This document shows, in pieces, positions 36,404 through 45,321 of a DNA stretch of 57,160 bases. The notes beneath the pieces were generated by a model. That model saw only the letters and a list, made by a program, of their open reading frames with translations, made no database searches and was not told the origin of the DNA. Both the position numbers and the translations under genes were made by a program. The DNA is taken from assembly GCF_000473065.1 (NCBI RefSeq), contig NZ_AXAZ01000053.1:1-57160 (forward strand), written 5' to 3'. Position 1 is the first letter of the stretch. Every line of letters begins with the position of its first letter. This stretch comes from Bradyrhizobium sp. WSM1743. GTDB lineage: Bacteria; Pseudomonadota; Alphaproteobacteria; Rhizobiales; Xanthobacteraceae.

Positions 36404-37105
36404 TCAACGTGTCGGCTGTTGGCTAGCATAAATCTTTGGAAGCGGAAGCACAACATTCGCCATCTTTGGAAGACCCGCAAGGATCACCGCCTTTTCCCGG
36501 TTGGGGCCGAACTCCGTCATGCTGGCAAAGCTTGCGTGGTCGACGCGCGTGGCAACATCTCCCTCCGCGGACTCTTTGAGAGGATCATTGAAGAACACGT
36601 AATCGACGTCGGTCCTGGTCACCACCACCCAATGAGTAATGGTTTTACCTTCGAACTCAATGCTGATCATCACAATAGGATACCACCCTGCCGCCATCCA
36701 GTTCGAGAGGTCATCAAGGCTGTAAGTTCCAACATGGACAGGGATGCCGCGCTGGTACGCTTCGGCGAGATCTCGCTCCTGGAGAATGTGCATCACCTCC
36801 ATCTCGCTCCCGTGTGAAGCGCGAGACTTAAGAAAAAGCCCATCATGGCTTACGACAACAAGGGATGCGAAGCCGCGGCGTTTAAGGGCCAATGCCAGAC
36901 CAACTGGTCCGCAGCCGCCGTGAATGGTCGTTGCCTCTCGCCAGATCTCGAGCTCAGCTGTTTCATTCGGCTGATATCGCTCGTCCAGCGCGGACATGAC
37001 CATCATCAGGGAGGATGGTCCACAGGTGAACTTCCTCTTTTGCCGATACAGAGGAACGTTCCTGACCGTTTGATTCGATGCGCTTTCGAGGTCCGGACGC
37101 GACAT
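36404..37105 (-). CDS. Peptidase C39-like family protein
   Basis: This 233-residue cysteine-peptidase-like protein has the papain-fold dyad: Cys in RKFTCGPSSLMMVMSAL and His in KTITHWVVVTRTD, with FFNDP supplying the third polar residue. LEIWREATTIHGGCGPVGLALALKRRG is diagnostic of the stand-alone C39-like family (without transporter domain), known in many proteobacteria but poorly characterised. There is no signal peptide, so it acts in the cytosol. It is the last gene of the peptide-importer operon, 9 bp after the permease gene, suggesting that it cleaves an imported peptide or conjugate. Confidence 0.85.
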   Translation of the reverse strand: MSRPDLESASNQTVRNVPLYRQKRKFTCGPSSLMMVMSALDERYQPNETAELEIWREATTIHGGCGPVGLALALKRRGFASLVVVSHDGLFLKSRASHGSEMEVMHILQERDLAEAYQRGIPVHVGTYSLDDLSNWMAAGWYPIVMISIEFEGKTITHWVVVTRTDVDYVFFNDPLKESAEGDVATRVDHASFASMTEFGPNREKAVILAGLPKMANVVLPLPKIYASQQPTR

Positions 37106-37114
37106 GACGTCTCC

Positions 37115-38020
37115 TCAGATGGACGTGTAAGAAGCTGAGCGAGGTCCGGAGTGGCGCAGCGCCTCGCCGATTGTCATGAGAGCAATCGCTGTCGCTGCGA
37201 TGACGAGCCCGGGCGCGAGGGCGATCCACCAGGCCGTCATCAAATAGTCTCTGCCGTATCCCACCATATTGCCTAAGCTCGACATCGGCGGTTGTATCCC
37301 CAGCCCCAGAAAGCTGAGGGTGCTTTCCAGGAGAACCGTCTCGGTGAGCCCAAGTGTCATGCCGACCACGATGGTAGGTGCACAGGATGGGAGAATATGC
37401 CTTGCGTAGATATGAACCCGCGAAGCGTTGTAAGTTCGCGCCGCCGTTACATGGAGCCGATTGCGGGCCGTCAGAGCCAGCCCTCTCGCGATGCGGGCGT
37501 GACGCTCCCAACCGTGCAAGCCTACAAGACAGACAAAGAGTGCCAGCGAATTGCCAAATATCGTGATGACAAGCAGTGCGGTCATCATGAACGGCACGGC
37601 AGCCTGCATATCGACGAGTGCCATGACTCCCTCGTCGATCAGTCCGCCAAGCTCGGCAGCGAAGAAGCCCAACGAAACGCCCAGCAGGGTACTAATGAAG
37701 GTCCCGCCCACCGCAATGAGCATGCTGATCTGGATCGAATATATCAAGCGTGCCAGCACGTCCCGGCCGAGCTCGTCAGTGCCCAACAAATGTTCCAGCG
37801 TGCCGCCGAAGAACAGTGGTGGCGAAAGCCGTGCATCCAAGGAGATTTGTGCTGGATGATAGGGGGAGATCACCTGGGCCAGTGCGGCAATCAACAGACA
37901 TCCGACAATCCATATCGCGGCAACATAGAGTCCAATTTGGGGTGGCTTACGCAGATCGCGACGGTCTTTCGAAGAACGAAAGATATTCCGGGTCCATTCA
38001 TGCGTCCAGGCGGTGCTCAT
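37115..38020 (-). CDS. Oligopeptide-type ABC transporter permease, DppC-like
   Basis: This 301-residue inner-membrane protein has the DppC/OppC layout: a cytosolic start, a first membrane segment (VAAIWIVGCLLIAALAQVIS), a periplasmic part with LEHLLGTDELGRDVLARLIY, and five more segments with the ATPase-contact loop (ALTARNRLHVTAARTYNASR). It pairs with the DppB-like protein encoded just upstream. The start codon directly follows the stop of the previous gene, so translation is coupled. Confidence 0.92.
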   Translation of the reverse strand: MSTAWTHEWTRNIFRSSKDRRDLRKPPQIGLYVAAIWIVGCLLIAALAQVISPYHPAQISLDARLSPPLFFGGTLEHLLGTDELGRDVLARLIYSIQISMLIAVGGTFISTLLGVSLGFFAAELGGLIDEGVMALVDMQAAVPFMMTALLVITIFGNSLALFVCLVGLHGWERHARIARGLALTARNRLHVTAARTYNASRVHIYARHILPSCAPTIVVGMTLGLTETVLLESTLSFLGLGIQPPMSSLGNMVGYGRDYLMTAWWIALAPGLVIAATAIALMTIGEALRHSGPRSASYTSI

Positions 38021-38956
38021 CTATGTCTCCGAGGATTTCGACCGCGGATCGAGCCAGGTGTAACCGAGATCGACGGCCAGGTTGGTCATGATCATCGCAG
38101 TGCCAGCAAGCAGAACAATTGCCTGCACCACTGGAACATCTCTGCTTCCGACGGATGTGACGAAGAGATTTCCAATACCCGGCCATGAAAAGACCGTCTC
38201 GACTACTGTCGAACCAGTCACCGCTCCGCCGATAAGCAGGCCAAGGATGGTCAGGATCGGAGCCGCCGCATTGGGCAGTACGTGGTGGATCAATATTCGC
38301 CGGAACGGAATGCCGCGCGCAAACGCAGCCAACACATAGCGACTGTCCAACGATTCGCGAACGGCCACGCGGGTGTACCGTGCAAGCACGGCGGAGCTTG
38401 CGGCCGCCATGGTTACTGCCGGTAAAACTAAGTTGCGCCAGCTCTCCGCGCCACCGGTCGGCAGCCAATTGAGGTGGATTGAGAATACCAGCATCAGAAC
38501 GATCGCCAGGAAGAAGCTGGGAACGCACACGCCCACGACGCTCGCGATGGTGCTCGCACGGCCTACGATGCTCGCCGGAAACACTGCGGCAGCTATTCCT
38601 CCCGCAATGCCGGTGACCCCCGCCAGGGTAAGAGCACAGCAGGTGAGTATCAGCGTCAACGGAAGGTGGCTGAGGACGACACCGAGTGCATCCTGTCGAT
38701 AGACGTATGAGACGCCTAAGCTTCCTCGGACGACGTTATGGAGATAGGCCAGGTATTGCGCCAGGATGGGGCGATCGAGGCCCAATTCGCCTGAGTATGC
38801 GGCGCGCATATCCGGGGTCGCGTCGGGCCCAAGTAAGACGGTTACCGGGTCGCCAGCACAGCGCATAAGAATGAAAACGCTCGTCACCATCAGAACCAGC
38901 GTGACCAATGCGCGGGCAATCTTGCTCGCAAATACCTTATGGGCGTTACGCCTCAT
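38021..38956 (-). CDS. Oligopeptide-type ABC transporter permease, DppB-like
   Basis: This 311-residue permease has the DppB/OppB form: a first membrane segment near the start (ARALVTLVLMVTSVFILMRC), then GDPVTVLLGPDATPDMRAAY and LGLDRPILAQYLAYLHNVVR, typical of the periplasmic segment. Further helices and the contact loop VAVRESLDSRYVLAAFARGI follow. It forms the membrane channel with the DppC-like subunit. It is 7 bp from the ATPase gene upstream. Confidence 0.92.
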   Translation of the reverse strand: MRRNAHKVFASKIARALVTLVLMVTSVFILMRCAGDPVTVLLGPDATPDMRAAYSGELGLDRPILAQYLAYLHNVVRGSLGVSYVYRQDALGVVLSHLPLTLILTCCALTLAGVTGIAGGIAAAVFPASIVGRASTIASVVGVCVPSFFLAIVLMLVFSIHLNWLPTGGAESWRNLVLPAVTMAAASSAVLARYTRVAVRESLDSRYVLAAFARGIPFRRILIHHVLPNAAAPILTILGLLIGGAVTGSTVVETVFSWPGIGNLFVTSVGSRDVPVVQAIVLLAGTAMIMTNLAVDLGYTWLDPRSKSSET

Positions 38957-38963
38957 GCGATTA

Positions 38964-39863
38964 TCACCTCTGCGCCGGCACGTGCCGAGGCTCTGTGGGC
39001 TGCGAATAAGGTGTTGAGCGTGATGCCATTTCGACCCCGAGTTCGGAATTGGGCACCGCCCTGAGCAAGGACTTCATGTAATCTGTCTTTGGGTCGAGCA
39101 GTACCTGATCGCGTGAACCGCTCTCAACGATGCTTCCGCGCTTCAGGACCGTGATCTCTGAACAAAGATAGGCGACGGATCTGATATCGTGACTGATGAA
39201 CAGCAGGGATAGGCCCCGGCTCTCACGCAGATCCGACAGAAGGTTCAGGATCTGAGCTTGAACAGTCATGTCGAGTGCGGAGACAGGCTCGTCACAAATC
39301 AGAACCTCGGGATCGAGAATAAGCGCTCGCGCTATATTGACTCGCTGGGCCTGTCCGCCGCTTATCTGATGCGGTAACTTGCCGAGGATCTCGCCCGATA
39401 AGCCGACGGCGGAAATTGCTGCAGCCAGCCGAGCCTGACAATCGGAAGACCTCATCCTGAAGTTCACAAGCAGCGGCGCGACAATCTGTTTGCCGATCGG
39501 GGTGACTGGGTTCAGCGCATCGAGAGGGTTCTGAAACACAGGTTGGACACGGAGGCGGAACGCAGCCAATCGATTCGGCGTCAGCAGCTCGCCGTCAAAA
39601 AGGATCTGACCCGCTTGTGGCGCTGTCAGCCCAAGCAGAAGCTTCGCGATTGTGCTTTTGCCGCTGCCCGACTCCCCGATCAGTCCATGGGCTTTCCCAC
39701 GCCCGATGCTCATGTTGATCTTGCGCAGCCTCGAGCCGCCAAGGACCTCAGCAGCGGATCGGCGAGGAGCCCGGTAACAAAAATCGACATTGCGCAGCTC
39801 GAGGATCGGTTCGGGTGATGCTGGCGCTGTACGAACGCGAGCAGGCCCGATTGGCAAGGTCAT
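38964..39863 (-). CDS. Oligopeptide-type ABC transporter ATPase, DppF-like
   Basis: This 299-residue nucleotide-binding subunit has Walker A GESGSGKST, the Q-loop in VQPVFQNPLDALNP, the signature ISGGQAQRVNIARAL, Walker B VLICDEPVSALD and the H-loop LFISHD. The order and the spacing of N-P-x-x-A-L-N-P fit DppF/OppF. The preceding ATPase gene ends 1 bp before its start, so both subunits are probably made in equal amounts. Confidence 0.93.
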   Translation of the reverse strand: MTLPIGPARVRTAPASPEPILELRNVDFCYRAPRRSAAEVLGGSRLRKINMSIGRGKAHGLIGESGSGKSTIAKLLLGLTAPQAGQILFDGELLTPNRLAAFRLRVQPVFQNPLDALNPVTPIGKQIVAPLLVNFRMRSSDCQARLAAAISAVGLSGEILGKLPHQISGGQAQRVNIARALILDPEVLICDEPVSALDMTVQAQILNLLSDLRESRGLSLLFISHDIRSVAYLCSEITVLKRGSIVESGSRDQVLLDPKTDYMKSLLRAVPNSELGVEMASRSTPYSQPTEPRHVPAQR

Positions 39864-39864
39864 T

Positions 39865-40881
39865 TCATGGCTCCAAGTTGTGGCATGCCACCACCTGTTG
39901 TGGAGTGCCCTGCAACACGGGCGCTATGTGCCGGCAAATGTCCAGTGTTCCGGAGCACCGAGATGCGAAATTGCAGCCGGCCTGGCGCTGAGTAGGTTCG
40001 GGGAGGGTACCTGCAGGGCTGTGCAGACGCCGGGGATGCCGTGAGAGTGGGGGGACAGCGGAGAATAGCGCTCGCGTATACGGGTGCAGGGGAGTTCGAG
40101 CGACGAGATCGGCGCGCCCGATTTCGACCAACTGGCCGGCGTAGAGAACGCCGATGCGATCCGATCGCTGCAGGGCAACTCCCAGGTCATGGGTCACAAA
40201 GAGAATTGCCATGTCTGAGCGGAGCCGTTCGAGCAAGTCAAGAATCTGCTTTTGCGTGGTGACATCGAGAGCCGAGGTCGGCTCGTCTGCGATGAGAAGC
40301 TTCGGCTTCATCGCGAGCGCCATTGCAATCATGACGCGCTGATTCATTCCGCCGGACATTTCGTGCGGATATTTTCTCATCGTCTCTTTGGGATCATCGA
40401 TCCCCACATCGCAGAGTAGATCTGCAGCTCTTTCGCTCGCCTCTTTCTTGCTCAAACCGCCGATCATCTGGACGGTCTCGCGAAGTTGGAATCCGATGTT
40501 CCGAACGGGGTTAAGATATAGGCTTGGCTGTTGGTAGATCATTGCACGCAGGCGCCGATCGATCTCGGCAAGAGGCCTGCCTTCGATGTGAATATCGCCG
40601 AGACATTTCAGCTCGGAACTTGCTACTCCCATGATGGTCGAACACAGGACGCTCTTTCCGCTGCCGCTTTCGCCGACAAGCGCGAAAAATTCACCTTTCC
40701 GCAACTCGAACTGAACGGCATCCAGGAGGCGTGTCTCGGGCTGGCCCGCAACAACAACAGTCAATCCAGTAATGCTGAGAAGCGGCGGGCTGCCAGCCGC
40801 GATGGCTTGGCGCCCGGCATTCCCTTGCTCAAAAGCTTGAACAAAAGGTGCTTCAAGTGCGTCCGAAGCGGTTTGGTCCAT
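39865..40881 (-). CDS. Oligopeptide-type ABC transporter ATPase, DppD-like
   Basis: This 338-residue subunit has Walker A GESGSGKSV, the signature MSGGMNQRVMIAMAL, Walker B LLIADEPTSALD, and H-loop FVTHD. The C-terminal oligopeptide-transporter extension (HPYTRALFSAVPP) carries the cysteine set CNFASRC ... C ... C that in some DppD/OppD proteins holds an iron-sulphur cluster. It lies 54 bp downstream of the binding-protein gene. Residues 1-35 are variable and may be partly untranslated. Confidence 0.93.
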   Translation of the reverse strand: MDQTASDALEAPFVQAFEQGNAGRQAIAAGSPPLLSITGLTVVVAGQPETRLLDAVQFELRKGEFFALVGESGSGKSVLCSTIMGVASSELKCLGDIHIEGRPLAEIDRRLRAMIYQQPSLYLNPVRNIGFQLRETVQMIGGLSKKEASERAADLLCDVGIDDPKETMRKYPHEMSGGMNQRVMIAMALAMKPKLLIADEPTSALDVTTQKQILDLLERLRSDMAILFVTHDLGVALQRSDRIGVLYAGQLVEIGRADLVARTPLHPYTRALFSAVPPLSRHPRRLHSPAGTLPEPTQRQAGCNFASRCSGTLDICRHIAPVLQGTPQQVVACHNLEP

Positions 40882-40935
40882 GATTCCACCTTCCGAGCAG
40901 AAACGTCTTCTGCGTCTGGCCCAAGGCGTTCTCGG

Positions 40936-42492
40936 CTAGGCGTTGATTGCGCCTGGCCGAAAATCCATCAAACCGGTTGGTGTCGGTGCCCACTTGATGT
41001 TGGCGCGCTTTCCGAAGAACTCGCCAAGCGAATGGAGCACCGTTCCTGGTGGATCAATCTCGTCGAATATGTCGAGCATCTCTTGATAAGCGGCTCGTCT
41101 TTGGGCCGGGTCCTGGGCCGTCAGTAAGGTCGTCTCCAGCACATTGAATCTGTCGTTCCGCCAATACCTGCCCCTCTGAAAGTTGCTCTGAGACCCCCAG
41201 CGCGAGACGAACGATGCTGTGGGATCGGGGTAGTATGTCCCATCGGACGAGTTGTTCACACCGCGGCCCAGACGGTCTTCGACTTGCGCCCAATTCTCTT
41301 TCATTTGGATATCGACGTTCAGGCCGACAGCCCTCCACATTGCCGCGATGGCTTGAGTTTCGATAAGCTCGGCCGTGTAATAGTTGCCGACCGTTTTGAA
41401 AGGAATTGCTGCCCCGTTATAACCGGCTTCGGCAAGAAGTCGCTTCGCCTCTTCCGGATTGTACCGTGGGATTGGCCGGTCAGGATTGTAGAGAGCGCCG
41501 TACGCAGGGTGTTGATGGGACGGCGGCACACTTATGCGCTTGCGCCAGATACTATTGACAATGGTCTGCCTGTCGATCGCCAGATTCATGGCGCGTCTGA
41601 TGCGCGGATCCCGCAGCACCTCGTTCGTGGTCGAATCATAGACCAGCGTGCGGAAGGACATCGTGTCGCCTCCAACCACGTCCAATCTATTGTCCGCGGC
41701 GAGGATATCGAACTGATCCGGCGCTAGGGTTGTGATGATGTCGAAGTCGCCAGCGCGAAGGCCGGCGACGCGTGCCGCCGGCTCCCGCACCATCCGAAAC
41801 TCGATCCCCTTCAGCGGCGGCCTTCCACCCCAGTACCCGTCATGCGCCTCGAGGCGTATGTAGCGGTTTTCGACGGCCTCAACGACCCGGTACGGCCCTG
41901 CCGCTATGGGAGCCCTGGCCCATTGATCGAATGTCGCCGCCTTTAGATAGGCAGATTTCGAGACGATGCCGGCTCCATAGGAGGTCAGGCGTTTGACAAA
42001 AACAGGATCGGGCGCCTTGGTGCTGAACTCGACAGTATGTCGACCAGTTGCCCGCACCGCGCTCATCGATGGAAAGCTGATCTGGCCAACGCCAAAACCC
42101 GGACTGTCCTTTGCCAGCATACGCTCCGCACCGAAAGTAAATGCGACGTCCTCTGCCGTTAACTCTTCACCATCGTGGAATCGAACCCCTTTCCGCAAAG
42201 ACAGGCGATATGTGGTGCTGTCGAGAGCCTCGATGCTTTCAGCCAACATCGGCCGAATCTGCCCGTCCCGTTGAAAGTCGATTGCAAAGAGCTTGTCGTA
42301 AATACTCTCGAGCACCCGGAAGCTCACGAGCGCCGTAGCACGGGGATGGAGCGGGTCGAGCTCGACGCGCAGATCCTGCATTGCAATCCGCAGTGCCATT
42401 CGGTCAGCGTCTTGGGCGAAGACAGAGGTCGATGGGAGCAAACCCAGCCCACCGATTAATTTGAGAACCTCACGTCGGGTGGAGTTATTCAT
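40936..42492 (-). CDS. ABC transporter substrate-binding protein, DppA/OppA family
   Basis: This 518-residue family 5 extracellular solute-binding protein starts at the ATG at 42492 (AAGGG 8 bp upstream) with an export signal of the TRREVLKLIGGLG type ending near FAQ; the double arginine hints at Tat export. Family blocks are SFRVLESIYDKLFAID, TYRLSLRKGVRFHDGEELTA and DPRIRRAMNLAIDRQTIVNS. It binds peptides, nickel chelates or opine-like compounds in this family; ligand unknown here. It leads the operon of ATPases, permeases and C39-like peptidase and is divergent from the hydrolase gene at 42731. Confidence 0.92.
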   Translation of the reverse strand: MNNSTRREVLKLIGGLGLLPSTSVFAQDADRMALRIAMQDLRVELDPLHPRATALVSFRVLESIYDKLFAIDFQRDGQIRPMLAESIEALDSTTYRLSLRKGVRFHDGEELTAEDVAFTFGAERMLAKDSPGFGVGQISFPSMSAVRATGRHTVEFSTKAPDPVFVKRLTSYGAGIVSKSAYLKAATFDQWARAPIAAGPYRVVEAVENRYIRLEAHDGYWGGRPPLKGIEFRMVREPAARVAGLRAGDFDIITTLAPDQFDILAADNRLDVVGGDTMSFRTLVYDSTTNEVLRDPRIRRAMNLAIDRQTIVNSIWRKRISVPPSHQHPAYGALYNPDRPIPRYNPEEAKRLLAEAGYNGAAIPFKTVGNYYTAELIETQAIAAMWRAVGLNVDIQMKENWAQVEDRLGRGVNNSSDGTYYPDPTASFVSRWGSQSNFQRGRYWRNDRFNVLETTLLTAQDPAQRRAAYQEMLDIFDEIDPPGTVLHSLGEFFGKRANIKWAPTPTGLMDFRPGAINA

Positions 42493-42616
42493 GACATAAC
42501 CCTTAGTTGCATATGATCGATGCGGCGCCCCTTTGTGGTCGACGCAGTACCGAGTGCTCACGCCTGGACGAGCGGATCGCATTCTTTTTGTGAGAAGCGG
42601 CTTCGCGTGTCGGAGA

Positions 42617-42635
42617 TATAATTCACACCATGTGA
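42617..42635 (+). promoter_or_regulatory. -10 element with overlapping palindrome in the divergent promoter region
   Basis: TATAAT (42617-42622), a perfect -10, is followed directly by the inverted repeat TCACACCATGTGA (42623-42635, arms TCACA/TGTGA). No good -35 at 17 bp was seen. The location, between the divergent importer and hydrolase/regulator operons, suits an operator of the PhnF-type regulator encoded at 44250. A binding protein here would block transcription toward the hydrolase. Confidence 0.45.
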
Positions 42636-42730
42636 CACCATCATGACAGGCCTAGGTGCCTAGGTATCTGGACAAGGAGGCTGCCACTGCCGTAGGTTGA
42701 GGCTCGGAATCGGAGCTGGAAGGTGGCCGA

Positions 42731-44230
42731 ATGAAATTTGTCATTGTCATGCTGGATGGCCTTCGTCCTGACCAGCTAGACGAAGCAGTTACGCCCAATC
42801 TCGCCGAGCTGTCCAAAATCGGCCTTCGACTTGCCCGCCATACCTCATCTTTTCCCAGTGAGACGCGCGTTTCATCGGCCGCGCTGGCCACGGGCGGACA
42901 TAGCTCGGCCCATGGAATCATCGGCAACCGTTTTCTGGCGAACGGTCGGTCCATCGATGGATCTTCGCTCTCAGCCCTTCTGAGGCTGGGCAGCGAACGC
43001 GGTGGCGTCCTCACCGCCACTGCGATCGGCGAATTCTTGGCGGCGCATGGCCGTGCGATGCTGTCGATCGGATCTCAATCGCAGGGCTCTTTTGGACTTT
43101 CGAGCTGGGGGAGTTGGCAGGCAGGTGCGCCGGCGTATTGGGTTCATGACCCATTAAAGTTCAGTAACAACGCGGCCGTTCGCCGGATTGCGCCAACCTT
43201 TCCGATGCTCCCTCCCGACGAGGGGCCCGCACGCGCTACCATCGAGCGCGTCGTCGATCTATTCTTCTCGTTCCTCAAGGAAGAAACACTTCCGGAGGTC
43301 AGCCTGCTCTGGCTTTCGGAGCCGGACATTACATATCACATGTTTGGGCTTCAGCATCGCACGGCGCGTGAGGTACTCCACGAGGTCGATCGGCAGTTTG
43401 GACGTATTTTCGCTTGGTGGAGCGAGAAAGGGGCGCGGGAAGGAGTTCAGCTTATTGCTGCATCCGATCACGGACACGCCATCATTGGAGAAAAGATCTC
43501 CGTATTGGACCACCTGCAGCGGTCGGGATTTAAGGTGGGATACGAACTCACGCCCGACGTAGACGCCGCAATAACAGCTCAAAGGGTTGTCAACATTTGG
43601 GCCCGGGACAGAGAGAGCCATCTTCTGACAGAGATGTATCACAGCCTTTCCGAGGAGCCATGGTTTGGCGTGGCTTTCTCACGTAAGGCTCCCGATGGCG
43701 CTCCACTCATCGCCGACACCCTCCCGCTTTCCGCGGTCATGGCCGAACACCAACGAAGCGCGGATCTGTCGTTTGTTCTCGCCGATTGCGGAGCGGCTAA
43801 TCGGAGCGCTTCGCCCGATGACGTGTACTACGATGGGACCTATCCGATCGGCGTTGGCATGCATGGAGGGCTTTCGGCGCATGAGCTGTCTTCATTATGC
43901 ATCCTTGCTGGCCATGCCTTCATAAGCGGAGTTGTTGCTACCCCAACCAGTATCGTTGATCTGGTCCCGACGATCCTTTCCAGCCTAAGACTGCCGCTAC
44001 CGTCGACTGTGCACGGCCGGATCATCGATGAAGCTTTGCAAGATCGCGAGGACAGAGGTCAGTATGACGTCGAAGATGCGAGCATCTCAATTGCCTCTTC
44101 AGTGCGCCGGTCAACTGTCTTCCGGGAGCTTTACCGACAACGTCTTTATCTGAAGGGAGCGGCCGTAACCCGGCTCGCGCACCCGAAGGATGATAAAACT
44201 GACGCTAATCCGACCGAATTGAAAGCCTGA
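42731..44230 (+). CDS. Alkaline-phosphatase-superfamily hydrolase (nucleotide pyrophosphatase / phosphonoacetate hydrolase type)
   Basis: This 499-residue protein fits the two-zinc phosphodiesterase/phosphonoacetate hydrolase branch. Metal and catalytic residues visible are Asp9 in VMLDGLRPD, the probable nucleophile Thr45 in FPSETRVSSAALATGGHSSA, Asp and His in SEPDITYHMFG, Asp-His in AASDHGHA and the last His in GMHGGLSAHE. It has no signal peptide, so is cytosolic. Family members cleave phosphodiesters, nucleotide sugars or the C-P bond of phosphonoacetate. GGAAGGTGG precedes the ATG. The PhnF-like regulator gene follows after 19 bp in the same operon, which favours a phosphonate or phosphonate-ester substrate. 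Confidence 0.82.
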   Translation: MKFVIVMLDGLRPDQLDEAVTPNLAELSKIGLRLARHTSSFPSETRVSSAALATGGHSSAHGIIGNRFLANGRSIDGSSLSALLRLGSERGGVLTATAIGEFLAAHGRAMLSIGSQSQGSFGLSSWGSWQAGAPAYWVHDPLKFSNNAAVRRIAPTFPMLPPDEGPARATIERVVDLFFSFLKEETLPEVSLLWLSEPDITYHMFGLQHRTAREVLHEVDRQFGRIFAWWSEKGAREGVQLIAASDHGHAIIGEKISVLDHLQRSGFKVGYELTPDVDAAITAQRVVNIWARDRESHLLTEMYHSLSEEPWFGVAFSRKAPDGAPLIADTLPLSAVMAEHQRSADLSFVLADCGAANRSASPDDVYYDGTYPIGVGMHGGLSAHELSSLCILAGHAFISGVVATPTSIVDLVPTILSSLRLPLPSTVHGRIIDEALQDREDRGQYDVEDASISIASSVRRSTVFRELYRQRLYLKGAAVTRLAHPKDDKTDANPTELKA

Positions 44231-44249
44231 ACCACGGACCATTTGACCT

Positions 44250-45050
44250 ATGTATCAAGGAAAGCGCTGGGAGTTTGTTCGGTCGAACATCGAAGAAGCC
44301 ATTGCCTCGAGCCGATTTCGGCCAGGCGAAAAACTTCCGAACGACGTAGAGCTTGCTCTCGCATATGGTGTCAACCGGCACACCGTAAGATACGCCATTC
44401 GGGCACTTGAGCAGGAGGGACTGCTACGTGTCGAGCAGGGGAGAGGCACCTTCGTTGTCGAACATCCAACACCTTATCTGCTCTCCTCGCAAACCCGGCT
44501 GACCGATAATCTCATCTCGCAAGGCCGCCTGGCACGTCGTAAGATCCTGTCCGCTGCAACGATAAAGGCAGACGAGCGGCTCGCCGGCTACCTCGACTTG
44601 CAGGCTCGTGAAGATGTGCTACGCATCGACACACTGAGCTATCAGGACGAGATCCCAATCGTTATTGCGCATAGCTACTTTCCGGCGAAACGCACTCCCG
44701 GACTGCTGGACAAATTCTCTGGCGCCAACTCGATTTCGACTGCTCTCAGGCGCATCGGAATTGACGACTACTCGCAACAGTGGGTGACGATAAGCGCACG
44801 TCTGCCCTCTGCGCAGGAGGCGCGCCTGCTTGGAATGTCCACTTCCGCGCCGGTCTTCGTCAAAGAGAGCCTTGACTGCTCCGGCGGTATTCCGATCAAA
44901 TTTGGCGAGAATGTACTGTGTGCACCAAGAATCAGCTTCAGATTCGATTTTAAAGAGATTAGTTCCGCGGAGCAGCCGCCTGCAGGAAAGCCTCGATCCG
45001 GAAAAGCGCGAGCGAGTAAATCGAAATCATCTGCCTCCTTCAAGATCTAG
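44250..45050 (+). CDS. GntR-family regulator, HutC/PhnF type with UTRA domain
   Basis: This 266-residue regulator has an N-terminal winged helix (FRPGEKLPNDVELALAYGVN; RHTVRYAIRALEQEGLLRVE; GRGTFVV). The UTRA effector domain follows from about residue 75 (LTDNLISQG; IVIAHSYFPAKRTPGL; SISTALRRIGIDDYSQQWVT). The pattern V-N-R-H-T-V-R and the Y-F-P and D-Y segments match PhnF, the repressor of phosphonate uptake and C-P lyase genes. A lysine-rich tail (GKARASKSKSSA) is unusual. It is co-transcribed with the hydrolase and probably controls it and the divergent importer through the palindrome at 42623. Confidence 0.88.
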   Translation: MYQGKRWEFVRSNIEEAIASSRFRPGEKLPNDVELALAYGVNRHTVRYAIRALEQEGLLRVEQGRGTFVVEHPTPYLLSSQTRLTDNLISQGRLARRKILSAATIKADERLAGYLDLQAREDVLRIDTLSYQDEIPIVIAHSYFPAKRTPGLLDKFSGANSISTALRRIGIDDYSQQWVTISARLPSAQEARLLGMSTSAPVFVKESLDCSGGIPIKFGENVLCAPRISFRFDFKEISSAEQPPAGKPRSGKARASKSKSSASFKI

Positions 45051-45321
45051 GTGCCCTCCCATTCCTGCGGTCGAAGCGGCTGGGAGCGCAATAACGATTT
45101 CGCTACCACCTCGCTTGTGGGGGTGTGTTTCACGCTTCATGCCGGGACGAGCCGCTCGCGTTTTGCTGAGGCAATAGGCAGCCGCGTTGGTTGCGGCCCC
45201 ATCAAGCTGGCGGGCTTGGCATCGTTACGCGGCCGGTGTCAGTGGCAGCCGCGCAGGTCGTGAAGAGGCGCAGCGTCAAATCTTCCGCGATCGTCGTGAA
45301 CCTCGCCCCTGCGAGGTTAGA

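Noticed and set aside
42650..42665. Tandem GCCTAGGT repeat as an operator
   Set aside because: Only two short copies; they could be chance, and the TCACA/TGTGA palindrome is better placed.
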